Source: Chromobacterium aquaticum
GTDB lineage: Bacteria; Pseudomonadota; Gammaproteobacteria; Burkholderiales; Chromobacteriaceae
NCBI RefSeq assembly: GCF_021129195.1
Contig: NZ_JAJOHW010000089.1
Coordinates: 1-64,000, forward strand
Length of the DNA stretch: 64,000 nt
Reading direction: 5' to 3'
Below the pieces are notes generated by a model. The model made no database searches. It was not told where the DNA came from and was given only the letters and a program-made list of their open reading frames with translations. Shown one piece after another: positions 17,408 to 26,357 of the stretch (position 1 is the stretch's first letter; each line of letters opens with the position of its first letter). The position numbers were made by a program, and so were the translations under genes.

Positions 17408-17689
17408 ATGAGTTCGACTCAGCGCACGGGCTGGCACAAAGAGGACATCAAGGCGGCGATCCGCAAAGCCGGCAGCACGATGAACGCCTTGGCGCGCGAT
17501 CGCAATCTTCCGCTTTCGACCATCCGCAACGCCTTGATTCGTCCTGTGTTGTCCGGAGAAGTCGCCATTGCCGAATTCCTGGGCATACCCGTCCACGAGC
17601 TTTGGCCGGAACGCTGGACGCCGGAAGGACGCCGCATTCGCCCTCGTTACGCCCACAAGTATATCGAGGCGAACAAAAACCGTTCATGA
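17408..17689 (+). CDS. ner: Ner-like DNA-binding protein
   Basis: A 93-residue protein of the Ner/Nlp family: WHKEDIKAAIRKAGSTMNALARDRNLPLSTIRNAL is the helix-turn-helix, and FLGIPVHELWPERW is the family's C-terminal hallmark. In Mu, Ner represses the early and repressor promoters during lytic growth. It is the first rightward gene after the operators. AGGAG lies 7 bp before the ATG. Confidence 0.92.
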   Translation: MSSTQRTGWHKEDIKAAIRKAGSTMNALARDRNLPLSTIRNALIRPVLSGEVAIAEFLGIPVHELWPERWTPEGRRIRPRYAHKYIEANKNRS

Positions 17690-17782
17690 CAAAACGGTCA
17701 GCGTAATTCGCACCCCTTAATTCTAACGAATTGTTCGCTTTGATAGTGCTTCAAGTGAACTGAAGCGGCAAAGGAGTACAGC

Positions 17783-18307
17783 ATGAGCCGTCGCAAGCGT
17801 AATGACCGAGTTGATCTGAACGAGGACCAGCTCCCCCTCAACTTCGATGTGTTCGCCATCGAGACCCCCAGCGGCATCGTCGCCGTCCAGGGCGAAAACA
17901 TCCTTGACGCCGCGATTCGCCAAGCGCTGGTTGTGGTCCTTGATAGCGCGTTCGGCCGCGGGCTGTCACGCGACCGTGTCGCGGATCAAATGAGCGAGAA
18001 GCTGTGCCGCAACATCAGCAAGGCCCATCTTGATTTGTGGACGGCCCCCAGCCAAGCGGAGCGCCGGATCCCCGTCGACGCGTTGATGGCGCTGATGGCG
18101 GTATGCGACGACTACAGCCCGCTGGAGTGGATGGCGCATTACGCCGGCCGCAAGCTGTTGACCGCCGACGAAGCATTGTGTGCCGAGTTCGGAGCCATGG
18201 CGGTGTTGGATCGTCACATCAAAGCCAAGCAAAAATCCATTGAGGGACAGATGGACGAAAAGCTGCTTGGCCAGTTGATGAACAGAATGAAGCGGCTGAA
18301 CAAATGA
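17783..18307 (+). CDS. Phage early protein, unknown function
   Basis: A 174-residue soluble protein located between ner and the transposase, overlapping the latter by 4 bp (ATGA), so the two are translationally coupled. It has an AAAGGAG ribosome site. The middle (FGRGLSRDRVADQMSEKL) looks helix-turn-helix-like, and the C-terminus is charged and helical. Proteins of this kind precede the transposase in several Mu/B3-type phages, but no role is established. A part in regulating or assisting transposition is only suggested by position. Confidence 0.65.
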   Translation: MSRRKRNDRVDLNEDQLPLNFDVFAIETPSGIVAVQGENILDAAIRQALVVVLDSAFGRGLSRDRVADQMSEKLCRNISKAHLDLWTAPSQAERRIPVDALMALMAVCDDYSPLEWMAHYAGRKLLTADEALCAEFGAMAVLDRHIKAKQKSIEGQMDEKLLGQLMNRMKRLNK

Positions 18308-20436
18308 ACTCGGCCCTGAAGTCCCACTACAGCGCCGCAGAGCTGTCGGCCTTACAGGTAGAAGGCTTGCCGACCTCAAAAGGCAAGCTGATTGCCAAAG
18401 CAGAACGTGAATGCTGGTCCTTCGTCGAGACCAAGGGCAAAGGCGGCACCCGTCGCGAGTACAGCCCACCCGCCGAGGTGCTCGCCGCGATCCGCGCCCA
18501 AGCCGCCAAGAAAGTGGCGGCGCTGTCTGCACCGGTCCTTCCCATCCAACGTGAAGAACAACTGCCGCTGATCGAAACCGAGGCTCAGGCGCTCAAAGCG
18601 GACGCTCGCCGCGGCGTGTTGCAGGCGCTGGAAATGTTGATGCAGCGCTCCGGCTACCCGATGAAGAAAGCCGCCGCGGTGCTGATCGACATGGCCCGCG
18701 TGGGTGCCGCCAACGAGCAGTTGGTGGGCATGCTGAAGATGGCCCGCGACGAGCGCGGCCGCAAGAGCGAAGACGGTTTGCCGAGCGTGCGCAGTGTGCA
18801 GCGCTTCGTCGAGTACGAGCGCGCCGGCATGCTGGCCCCGAAGAAGCGCGAGCGCGATATGAGCGTGCCGGCCTGGGCGCCTTTCTTCCTCGGTTACTAC
18901 CAACGCCCGGAAAAACCCACGGTGGAACACGCTTACCGCGAGTTCATCAAGGATTGGGCACAGGCTCAGCCGGGAACCGAGATACCGAGCGTATGGCAAG
19001 TGCGCCGCTTCCTTGCCAAAGTCGGCAACGTGAGCCGCGAGATCGGCCGCATGGGCGAGCATGAGCTGAAAACTCTGCGCCCCTTCATCCGCCGCGGCTT
19101 TGAAAACCTGTTGCCAGGCGACATCTACAGCGCCGACGGCCACACCTTCGACGCCGAGGTGCAGCACCCGCTGCACGGCCGCCCGTTCCGGCCGGAGATC
19201 ACGACCATGGTCGATATCGCCACCCGCAAAGCGGTGGGCTGGTCGGTCGGCCTGGCAGAAAGCGCCTTCGCTGTGCTGGACGCCTTGCGCGATGCGGCGA
19301 TGAAAGCCGGGATCCCGGCGGTGTTCTACGTCGACAACGGATCCGGCTACAAGAACGAAATGATGCTGGACGTGGCCACCGGCTTCATGGCCCGCCTTGG
19401 CATCGAGATGGTGAACAGCCTGCCGTACAACTCCCAGGCGCGCGGCGTGATCGAGAAATTGCACCAGACCATCTGGATCAACGCCGCCAAGAGCCTGCCG
19501 GGATACATCGGCTGGGACATGGACCGCGAAGCCAAGCTTGCCACCTTCAAGCTGTCGCGCAAAGCCATTGCCCAGGACCAGAAAACCGCCGCCATGCCGC
19601 TGATGGCCTGGGCACGCTTCGTCGCGTTCTGCGAGGAACGGGTCGCCGAGTACAACGACCGCCCGCACCGCAGCCTGCCGAAGATCACCGACCCGGCGAC
19701 GGGCCGCCGCCGCAACATGACGCCGAATGAGAAGTGGGCGCTGCATGTCGCCCAGGGCTTCGAAGCCCACCGCGTCACCGACGACGAGGCCCGCCCGCTG
19801 TTCCGTCCGCAAATGCTGCGCACGGTGCGCCGCTGCGAGATCGAGCTGCTCGGCAACCGTTACTTCGCCCGCCCGCTGGAAGAGTTTCACGGCGAGCAGC
19901 TGCGAGTCGGCTACGACATCCACGACCCGCACATCGTATGGGTTTACGACGACGAAGGCCGCTTCCTCTGCACCGCAGAGCTGGACGCCAACAAGCGCGA
20001 CTACATGCCGAAGTCGGTTATCGACCGCGCCCGCGAGAAGCGCGCCACCGGCCGCGAGAAGCGTTTGGAAGCCAAGCTGGTCGAGGTGCGGGAAGAGCTG
20101 CACGGCACCCCGGCGCTGGAGCACAGCGACACCGTCACAATCCCCGGCTTCATGAGCATCAACCGCGAGCAACTGGCGCAACGCGCGCGGGAACTGCAGG
20201 CGATGGAAGTGGTGGCCGAACCGGTGGTCAGCAAGTTGGCGGCGCAGGAAACCGCTACGCCGGCCAAAGAAGCCGCCGCCTGGGGCGTGCCCAGCACCCC
20301 GGAGGCGCGCTGGGCGGAGTGGAAACGACTGAACGCGATGACAGAGGAGGACATCGACAGCGAGAAGGCAAGGAAATGGCGGCACACCTATCAGGCGACC
20401 GCCGAATTCAGAACGTATCAGCGCAAGAGCGCGTGA
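18304..20436 (+). CDS. A: Mu-type DDE transposase (A protein)
   Basis: A 710-residue transposase. Residues about 1-70 are the Mu-type winged helix (GLPTSKGKLIAKAERECW) shared with the repressor. Residues about 265-400 form the integrase-like core with Asp278 (SADGH), Asp344 (YVDNGSGY) and Glu384 (GVIEKLH), the DDE triad. The C-terminal part is Arg/Glu-rich, consistent with contact to the B protein. It binds phage ends, nicks and joins them to target DNA for integration and replicative transposition. The spacing from Asp344 to Glu384 is shorter than in Mu itself. Confidence 0.95.
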   Translation: MNSALKSHYSAAELSALQVEGLPTSKGKLIAKAERECWSFVETKGKGGTRREYSPPAEVLAAIRAQAAKKVAALSAPVLPIQREEQLPLIETEAQALKADARRGVLQALEMLMQRSGYPMKKAAAVLIDMARVGAANEQLVGMLKMARDERGRKSEDGLPSVRSVQRFVEYERAGMLAPKKRERDMSVPAWAPFFLGYYQRPEKPTVEHAYREFIKDWAQAQPGTEIPSVWQVRRFLAKVGNVSREIGRMGEHELKTLRPFIRRGFENLLPGDIYSADGHTFDAEVQHPLHGRPFRPEITTMVDIATRKAVGWSVGLAESAFAVLDALRDAAMKAGIPAVFYVDNGSGYKNEMMLDVATGFMARLGIEMVNSLPYNSQARGVIEKLHQTIWINAAKSLPGYIGWDMDREAKLATFKLSRKAIAQDQKTAAMPLMAWARFVAFCEERVAEYNDRPHRSLPKITDPATGRRRNMTPNEKWALHVAQGFEAHRVTDDEARPLFRPQMLRTVRRCEIELLGNRYFARPLEEFHGEQLRVGYDIHDPHIVWVYDDEGRFLCTAELDANKRDYMPKSVIDRAREKRATGREKRLEAKLVEVREELHGTPALEHSDTVTIPGFMSINREQLAQRARELQAMEVVAEPVVSKLAAQETATPAKEAAAWGVPSTPEARWAEWKRLNAMTEEDIDSEKARKWRHTYQATAEFRTYQRKSA

Positions 20437-20486
20437 TCTTATGCCGCGCTGCTGCAACAGCGCGGGACCAACTTGGAGATTAAATC

Positions 20487-21230
20487 ATGACTCAACACCA
20501 ACCGATGGTCAATCGCGTGGCGCACATCGCCAACCTGGACCTGGTCGCCGTAGCTGCCGAGAAACTGCTGTCGCGTGTCGATGGCCTGCCCGGCATCGGT
20601 GTGATGTACGGCGAAGCCGGCCGCGGTAAAACCATCGCCTGCAGCGCTCTGGCGAACCAGACCCGCGGCTACTACGTGCAGATGCGCAGCGCCTGGAACC
20701 GCAAGGCGCTGTTGGAGAAAATACTGTTCGAGATGGGCATCAAGCCCGCGGGCACCATCCCGAATCTGCTCGACCAGGTGTGCGAACAGATCGCCGCCAG
20801 CCGCCGCCCGCTGATCATCGACGAATTCGACTTCTGCCTGCGCTCCGATGGACTGATCGAACTTGTACGGGACATCTACGAGGGCAGCCAGGGCACGCTG
20901 CTGCTGGTTGGCGAGGAAACCATACCGCAAAAACTCAAGCGGTGGGAGCGTTTCCACAGCCGGGTGATGGCCTGGATTCCGGCGCTGCCGGTGTCGCTGG
21001 CCGACGCCGAGTTGTTGGCCCCGATCTATTGCCCGAGCGTGAGCATTGCCGAGGATCTGCTGGCGCGCTTGGTTGAGGTGGCGCATGGCTCGGTGCGCCG
21101 GGTGTGCGTGAACCTGACCCGCGTACATGAAGAAGCCATGATGCTGGCCGAGTCCGAAATGACGCTGGCCAAGTGGGGCGAGCGCGATCTGTATACCGGC
21201 GACGCGCCGAAACGCCGCGGGGGCCTGTGA
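20487..21230 (+). CDS. B: Transposition target-selection ATPase (B protein)
   Basis: A 247-residue AAA+ ATPase. Walker A is GEAGRGKT (residues 42-49) and Walker B is LIIDEFD (109-115). It lacks the N-terminal helix-turn-helix of Mu B and is shorter than Mu B (about 312 residues), matching B3-type relatives. It coats target DNA and activates the transposase, giving target choice and immunity. A GGAGATT ribosome site precedes the ATG; the stop overlaps the next start (TGATG). Confidence 0.93.
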   Translation: MTQHQPMVNRVAHIANLDLVAVAAEKLLSRVDGLPGIGVMYGEAGRGKTIACSALANQTRGYYVQMRSAWNRKALLEKILFEMGIKPAGTIPNLLDQVCEQIAASRRPLIIDEFDFCLRSDGLIELVRDIYEGSQGTLLLVGEETIPQKLKRWERFHSRVMAWIPALPVSLADAELLAPIYCPSVSIAEDLLARLVEVAHGSVRRVCVNLTRVHEEAMMLAESEMTLAKWGERDLYTGDAPKRRGGL

Positions 21231-21835
21231 TGCGCCCGGCTCCGATGATCAGCGCCGGGGGCCGCGGCAGCTTTCAGCGGATCTGGGAAGCGATCCGCGC
21301 GCGGCGCGACGACTTCACGCTGCTGCTGATATACAGCGACACCGAGGCCAGCCGCGGCGGGATCCTGCACTACATCAACGCCCTGGTCAAAGGCGGCTAC
21401 GTCGAACGCATCAATCAGCGCGTCCGAAACAACGAGCAGCAGCACTTCCGCCTGATCCGAGACTGCGGCATCGAGTACCCGCGTTTAAACGCCAAAGGGG
21501 AACCGATCCAGCGGGATCTGGCCACCGAAGCGATCTGGAGAACCATGCGCATTGTCGGCGGCGAGTTCTCGACGCGTGAACTTGCGGCACTGGCCAGCAC
21601 GCCGGAACGCCGCGTCGCACACACCACAGCCAGCGTGTACATCGGCCAGTTGGTCCAGGCCGGCTATGTGCTGCAGACCCGGAAACGGAGCAAGTCCGGC
21701 CCGCCGCGCTATCGCTTCCTGTCGCAGCGCTACACCGGTCCACGTCCGCCCGTCGTTGGCCGCAACGCCTACGTTTACGACCCGAATTTGGACCAAGTGG
21801 TGTGGCAGGAGGAGATCAACCATGAAGACCTCTGA
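21230..21835 (+). CDS. Phage early protein with winged-helix-like repeats
   Basis: A 201-residue protein starting inside the stop of the B gene (TGATG). Two segments look like winged-helix units: ILHYINALVKGGYVERIN (about 45-65) and STRELAALASTPERRVAHTTASVYIGQLVQAGYVLQT (about 115-150). It is probably DNA-binding and acts early, but no named family is assigned. The tight coupling to transposase and B genes argues for a role in replication or early control. Confidence 0.65.
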   Translation: MRPAPMISAGGRGSFQRIWEAIRARRDDFTLLLIYSDTEASRGGILHYINALVKGGYVERINQRVRNNEQQHFRLIRDCGIEYPRLNAKGEPIQRDLATEAIWRTMRIVGGEFSTRELAALASTPERRVAHTTASVYIGQLVQAGYVLQTRKRSKSGPPRYRFLSQRYTGPRPPVVGRNAYVYDPNLDQVVWQEEINHEDL

Positions 21836-22154
21836 AACCCGTACCCACTGGCTGGACTTGCTGCGCGCCGAGGCCGAGCGCACCAGCATGCGATCCGTCG
21901 CCGCTCGGCTGGGGTACAGCCTGACCACGATCAGCCTGGTGCTGTCCGGCAAATACCCCGGACGGCCCGACAAGATCGCCAAGGCCGTGATCGAACTGCT
22001 GGAACAAGCCGTGGCTTGCCCCTACCTCGGGCAGACCATCGCCGCAGACCTCTGCCGTAGCCATGCCACCGGCCCGGCACCGACTCACAATCCGCTCAAG
22101 ATGGCTCACTGGCGCGCCTGCCAGCAGTGCCAAAACCGCCGCAAAGGAGACTGA
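21822..22154 (+). CDS. Small helix-turn-helix phage protein
   Basis: A 110-residue protein overlapping the previous gene by 14 bp. SMRSVAARLGYSLTTISLVL is a LacI/Cro-like helix-turn-helix. The C-terminus has several Cys and His residues (ACPYLGQ, DLCRSH, WRACQQCQN) that could bind zinc. Similar small regulators occur in early regions of Mu-like phages. The start at 21822 has GGAGATC upstream. Confidence 0.6.
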   Translation: MKTSETRTHWLDLLRAEAERTSMRSVAARLGYSLTTISLVLSGKYPGRPDKIAKAVIELLEQAVACPYLGQTIAADLCRSHATGPAPTHNPLKMAHWRACQQCQNRRKGD

Positions 22155-22155
22155 C

Positions 22156-22470
22156 ATGCATGCCGTTCAAACACAGATCTATTCCCCGGCTCAGCGTCAA
22201 TGCGTCAACGAAGTGATGCTCGCCGCCGCGCTGCGCCTGGCCGGAGCCATTGAAGAACTGACCGCCCGCGGTTTTACCGTGCTGCGCGTCGACTTCACCC
22301 CGGCGCGACCGACGATCACCGTGCTGAAAGACGGCCGCTGCCAAGCGCTGATTGAGTCCGGCGAAGCGGCTTACTACTCATTCGGGCGGGAAGCGCATTT
22401 CGGCCCCTATCGCGCCGCGCAGTTCAAGTGCGAGGGCTGCCGGGTGGTCTGGTCTGAACTCGAGTCATGA
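22156..22470 (+). CDS. Conserved phage protein, unknown function
   Basis: A 104-residue protein one base after the previous stop, with a GGAGA ribosome site. The sequence has a helical N-terminal half and a beta-rich C-terminal half with a CEGC motif near the end. No function is recognised. Its position is in the early operon. Confidence 0.5.
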   Translation: MHAVQTQIYSPAQRQCVNEVMLAAALRLAGAIEELTARGFTVLRVDFTPARPTITVLKDGRCQALIESGEAAYYSFGREAHFGPYRAAQFKCEGCRVVWSELES

Positions 22471-22820
22471 CGCAGATCGAGTTGGACGCGGCCACCAAGC
22501 AGCGCCTGGCCGACGAGGTCGAGCGGCTGGTGGCGATGGGGAAGACGAGGAAGGAGGCGCGGCAGATTGTTTGGCTGGATTACCAGGACGAGCTGGCGGC
22601 CTTCACCGCCCCAGCCCCTCCGGAGCCAGTCCAGCCGGAGCCGGCCCCTCCCGACACCCCGGTGCCGGAGCCACCGGAACCGCCACCGCAGCCCGCCGTA
22701 ACGACGCCAGTACGCAAGTTTTGGCAAGCAGCAGATGAACCGTCATTCACCCCGGATTGGTTGAGCCGGAACCGGGTTGAGCTGGCAAAAGTGAAGCGAT
22801 TACTGAGGAGCAAGACATGA
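22467..22820 (+). CDS. Phage protein with Pro-rich linker
   Basis: A 117-residue protein overlapping the previous and next genes by 4 bp each (ATGA junctions). The N-terminal 45 residues are helical; residues about 48-78 are a Pro/Glu linker; the C-terminus is basic. No family recognised. Confidence 0.5.
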   Translation: MTQIELDAATKQRLADEVERLVAMGKTRKEARQIVWLDYQDELAAFTAPAPPEPVQPEPAPPDTPVPEPPEPPPQPAVTTPVRKFWQAADEPSFTPDWLSRNRVELAKVKRLLRSKT

Positions 22821-23428
22821 ACACGATTCCGCAGGGCTACAAACAAGACGCCAAGGGGCGCCTGATCCCCATTGAGGCCATCAAGCCCATTGACCTCGAG
22901 CGCGACCAACTCGTGGCCGAGATCATCGAGAAGGCGCAAGTGGTGAGCCAGACGCTTGCCACGTTCAAGGAAACCGTCTTCGCCGATATCGGGGCGTTTA
23001 TCGAGCTGTCGGCCGAGCGCTACGACGCCAAGCTTGGCGGAGCCAAGGGCAATGTCAGCCTGGTGTCCTTCGATGGCCGCTACATGGTGAAGCGTGCCAA
23101 CCAGGACACGCTGACCTTCGACGAAGGGTTGCAGGCCGCCAAAGCCCTGATAGATGAATGCGTACATACGTGGACCGAGGGGGCGCGCAGCGAACTCCGC
23201 GCGCTGATCAACGACGCCTTCAACGTCGACAAGGAAGGCAACATCAGCACCGGCCGCATTCTCAGCCTGCGCCGCTTGGACATCCAGGACGAGAAGTGGC
23301 AGCGCGCGATGACGGCGCTCAGCGACTCGGTGCGGGTGCAGTGCTCGAAGTCGTATATCCGCGTGTATGAGCGCGTCGGCGACACCGATCAGTACCGCCA
23401 AATCCCTCTTGATATCGCGGGGGTGTGA
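22817..23428 (+). CDS. DUF3164 family phage protein
   Basis: A 203-residue protein matching DUF3164 by its opening (GYKQDAKGRLIPIEAIKPIDLERDQLV reads as the family hallmark) and by the mid-segment SFDGRYMVKRANQ. The family is found in early regions of Mu-like phages next to the transposition genes. Its role is unknown; proximity to the transposition genes suggests a replication-stage function. Confidence 0.85.
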   Translation: MNTIPQGYKQDAKGRLIPIEAIKPIDLERDQLVAEIIEKAQVVSQTLATFKETVFADIGAFIELSAERYDAKLGGAKGNVSLVSFDGRYMVKRANQDTLTFDEGLQAAKALIDECVHTWTEGARSELRALINDAFNVDKEGNISTGRILSLRRLDIQDEKWQRAMTALSDSVRVQCSKSYIRVYERVGDTDQYRQIPLDIAGV

Positions 23429-23429
23429 G

Positions 23430-23867
23430 ATGGCTGATCTGATCGTGAAATGCGCCCGTTGCCGTTACCCGCATCGTGAGACCGAGCGCATCGGCCGCCC
23501 GACGGAACTGGGGGACGTGTTGGCCTGCCCTCGTTGCGGTGCCCATTCGTATTACGACATGACGCCGCAGGTCGCCTGGTGCTGGGCCTCGGGCCTGATT
23601 GAGTGGGGCGACCAGGGGCAGGAGCCGGAAGGCAGCATCGTCATCGCCCGCGGCCCGAAGTGCTCGCTCAAGTCAATTCTGAACGTGGTCGCGAGGCATG
23701 GCTTCCAGAACGGGGTTCTACTGGTGCCGGGCGTGCCGGAAGCGGATGACCAGCGTGGGGCGGCTGACGCCCTGGATCAGTGGCTGTCCTGGTGCGCAAG
23801 CACCTCTCACGAAGACGTCGTGTTTGTGACGCCTCCGGAGAAAGCTTTGGGAGGTGCCGCGGCATGA
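23430..23867 (+). CDS. Zinc-ribbon phage protein
   Basis: A 145-residue protein with two CxxC pairs (CARC at 8-11, CPRC near residue 33-36) forming a zinc ribbon, then a mixed alpha/beta region. Function unknown; nucleic-acid or protein binding is likely from the ribbon. The start at 23430 overlaps the stop region of DUF3164 by position (GTGAGATGG). Confidence 0.55.
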   Translation: MADLIVKCARCRYPHRETERIGRPTELGDVLACPRCGAHSYYDMTPQVAWCWASGLIEWGDQGQEPEGSIVIARGPKCSLKSILNVVARHGFQNGVLLVPGVPEADDQRGAADALDQWLSWCASTSHEDVVFVTPPEKALGGAAA

Positions 23868-24475
23868 CCACCAGCACTTCCTATCCGATGACCGTTGCCG
23901 TGTTGTTTGCCCGAGCCGACAGCGTTTACAAAACGATGCGGGGAGTTGATGTCTACGACGCCCAGCGTGACGCTCGTACGTTCCCTGGAGATCTCCCCAT
24001 TGTTGCACATCCACCATGCCGGGCATGGGGGCGCTTGCGCCATTTTGCCAATCCAAGAGATGGCGAGAAAGAACTGGCGCTCTGGGTCGTGGACCAGATC
24101 CGCCAGTACGGCGGTGTGCTGGAGCACCCGGCCACATCTCTGCTTTGGAAAGAAAAACCGCTGCCTGAGCCTGGAGAGGTCGATGCCTGGGGGGGCTGGA
24201 CGCTGGTTGTTTCGCAATGGTGGTGGGGACACAAGGCGGAAAAAGCTACTCGCCTATACATCTGCGGGGTTGCTCCTGCAGGGCTTCCCCCAATCCCCTT
24301 CCGTCTTGGCGAGTCGTCGCACGTCATCGCACAGAGCAGTCGGAGGCAAAAGCTACGCCTACGACCGGAAGTGACAAAAGCAGAGCGCGAACACACCACT
24401 CCTGACTTTGCTGAGTGGTTATGCCAAGTAGGACGCCTCTGCGTCCGGAAACAAGTGGAAGGAGTAGCAGCATGA
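23864..24475 (+). CDS. Phage protein with methylase-like HPPC motif
   Basis: A 203-residue protein starting 4 bp inside the previous gene. It opens VAVLFARADSVYKTM and contains VAHPPCRAWGRLR, then VLEHPATSLLW and WWGHKA. The PPC element after a strand recalls the (D/N)PPY or PC motifs of DNA methyltransferases, but a SAM-binding FxGxG motif is not obvious. Members occur in early regions of transposable phages and may modify or protect DNA; this is inference. Confidence 0.55.
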   Translation: MTTSTSYPMTVAVLFARADSVYKTMRGVDVYDAQRDARTFPGDLPIVAHPPCRAWGRLRHFANPRDGEKELALWVVDQIRQYGGVLEHPATSLLWKEKPLPEPGEVDAWGGWTLVVSQWWWGHKAEKATRLYICGVAPAGLPPIPFRLGESSHVIAQSSRRQKLRLRPEVTKAEREHTTPDFAEWLCQVGRLCVRKQVEGVAA

Positions 24476-25110
24476 CTGCATTGGAAAAGCAGCTGCTGGC
24501 GGCGTTGAAAGGGTTGTTGAAACACTCCCGCTCAGGGAAAAAGGACTTCGTGGAGGCCGTAGTCATGGCCGCTGAGGCCATTGACGCCGCCGAGGCCGCG
24601 CAGCCGGTAGAAGGTGCTTCGGGTGAACGACTGGCTGCTGAGATGGCACTTTCTCAGCAGCTTGCTGCGCGCGTTGATGACTTGGAGCGCCAGCTTGCCA
24701 CCGCTCCACAAGCCACCAGCGCCCAGCCGGCGGCCGTGCAATTCCTACTGAATGGTGATCGTTTCAAGGTGAGCACTATTCGCGGGGAGGCTGGCATTTA
24801 CGGGTTGCCGCGCACGATGACTGGCCAATGGGTGGCTTTTGTTGACGCCACCGATGGAAAGCACCTGGAATCGCAGCAACCTGCGCCGGCCGCACAGACT
24901 AGAGCTGTCTTACAAGTCCTATTGAGGATGCAGCAAGATCCTCGGCTTGCCTATCTGATCGGCCCAGGGAGTGAGGCTTGGGCACTTCTGACTGAAGCCC
25001 AAGCTGAAGCCGACGGAGTGGAAGTTGAGATGTTCAGACGGAAATTTCAGAAAGGCTTGAGCTATCAAAGGGTGCCCCGAATTGGCGAGTCTTCTCCTAT
25101 GTGCGATTAA
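24472..25110 (+). CDS. Phage early protein, unknown function
   Basis: A 212-residue protein overlapping the previous gene by 4 bp. Residues 1-75 are helical and could form a coiled coil (LAAEMALSQQLAARVDDLERQL). The central part (FLLNGDRFKVSTIRGEAGIYGLP) is beta-rich. No family recognised. Confidence 0.5.
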   Translation: MTALEKQLLAALKGLLKHSRSGKKDFVEAVVMAAEAIDAAEAAQPVEGASGERLAAEMALSQQLAARVDDLERQLATAPQATSAQPAAVQFLLNGDRFKVSTIRGEAGIYGLPRTMTGQWVAFVDATDGKHLESQQPAPAAQTRAVLQVLLRMQQDPRLAYLIGPGSEAWALLTEAQAEADGVEVEMFRRKFQKGLSYQRVPRIGESSPMCD

Positions 25111-25179
25111 CCCGCGAAACCGCCGCAAGGCGGTCTGCCGGGCGTGGTGGCCCGGTACTGATGAGCAGCCGAGGAAAAC

Positions 25180-25863
25180 ATGGACAAGCAAACCGCAATT
25201 GAAAAGATCAGGAAGTGCTTAGCGCTGGCCAAGAGCGCGAACGAGCACGAAGCCGCCGCCGCGCTGCGACAAGCGCAGGCGCTAATGCGCAAATACGGCG
25301 TGGAGGATGGAGACATCCTGATGGCGGAGGTAAGCGAAGCCAAGGCGAAAGCGGGAGCCAAAGCCAAGCCGGTGAAGTGGGAAAGCCAGCTCTCCAGCGC
25401 TGTTGCTGCCGCCTTTGGTTGCCGCAAGATTTTTGTCCAGGAGTGGAAGGCGGGTTACTGGACTTTCATCGGCTGCGGGCCGGCCGCTGAAATCGCCACC
25501 TATGCCTTTACGGTGCTGATGCGCCAGTTGCGCAAGGCTCGCAGCGTCTACCAGCAAACCCATTGCAAACGCCTGGTTCCTGCAAGCCGTACTCGCCGCG
25601 CTGATCTGTTCTGCGAAGCCTGGGTTGCAGCTGTGCGTCGTCAGATTGAAGCCTTTGCCGGCACGGCTGCCAATGAAGAGGCGCTGGAGATCTACATGGC
25701 TAAGGAATACGCAGACCTTGGCTCATTGGTGCCGAGGGATCGCCAAGCAGGCAAGAACCTGCGCGGTGGCGATGTGGATGCACGTCGCGCCGGCTGGAAT
25801 GCCGGACGCGAGGCGCAGCTGAACCACGGAGTCGACAATAAACCCTTGGCCTTGGGCCAGTAA
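25180..25863 (+). CDS. DUF2786 domain protein
   Basis: A 227-residue protein. The N-terminal 45 residues match DUF2786 (AIEKIRKCLALAKSANEHEAAAALRQAQ), followed by a conserved C-terminal region with ADLFCEAWVAAV. The family is common in phages and plasmids and has no proven role. Its start is 70 bp after the previous gene with a GAGGAAA site; a small hairpin (ACCGCC...GGCGGT) lies in the gap. Confidence 0.8.
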   Translation: MDKQTAIEKIRKCLALAKSANEHEAAAALRQAQALMRKYGVEDGDILMAEVSEAKAKAGAKAKPVKWESQLSSAVAAAFGCRKIFVQEWKAGYWTFIGCGPAAEIATYAFTVLMRQLRKARSVYQQTHCKRLVPASRTRRADLFCEAWVAAVRRQIEAFAGTAANEEALEIYMAKEYADLGSLVPRDRQAGKNLRGGDVDARRAGWNAGREAQLNHGVDNKPLALGQ

Positions 25864-25874
25864 GGAGGTGCCAC

Positions 25875-26300
25875 ATGAAATTAAGCAAAGAGCAGAAGCA
25901 GGAGCTGATCGACGCGCTGAGTACCCCCTGGGGGCGGGTCCGTCTCCAGTGCGATGGCTATCGAGTGGATTTGGTTGTTGAGCGTAGCAAAGGCATGAGC
26001 TATCGCGTTGTCACCTATGTGAATGGCAGTTGGCAAGGCAAGTGGATGTCCGGCAAGGAAGAGCACCCGGAGCAAAAGTTTTTACGCAAGTCAGTGCGCC
26101 CGCAGGTCAGCCAGAAAAAAAGGGACGAACTGGAGAAGGCCGTAGGCAAGCGCTGCTTCAAGAAAATGTGTGCTGAGGATCCGTTTTGGACCGCGACCGT
26201 AACCGGCTATTGCGTCACCTGGGCCAGCGGCAAGGCCGTCATCAACCATCTCTGCAAGGTCTGCGACTCCATCGAGATCCTTGCGGAACAAGCGGCATAG
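25875..26300 (+). CDS. Phage protein, unknown function
   Basis: A 141-residue protein with an AAGGAGG ribosome site and a Lys-rich central part. The C-terminal third has three Cys (KMC, GYC, LCKVCDS) that may bind metal. No named family is recognised with confidence. Confidence 0.55.
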   Translation: MKLSKEQKQELIDALSTPWGRVRLQCDGYRVDLVVERSKGMSYRVVTYVNGSWQGKWMSGKEEHPEQKFLRKSVRPQVSQKKRDELEKAVGKRCFKKMCAEDPFWTATVTGYCVTWASGKAVINHLCKVCDSIEILAEQAA

Positions 26301-26357
26301 AACCCGGTGTCGAGCCGGCGCTTGCCGGCTCCGCAACGTGTTTTAACGGAGTGACAA

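Noticed and set aside
18376-20457. 693-codon minus-strand open frame
   Set aside because: It is the shadow of the transposase with its DDE triad.
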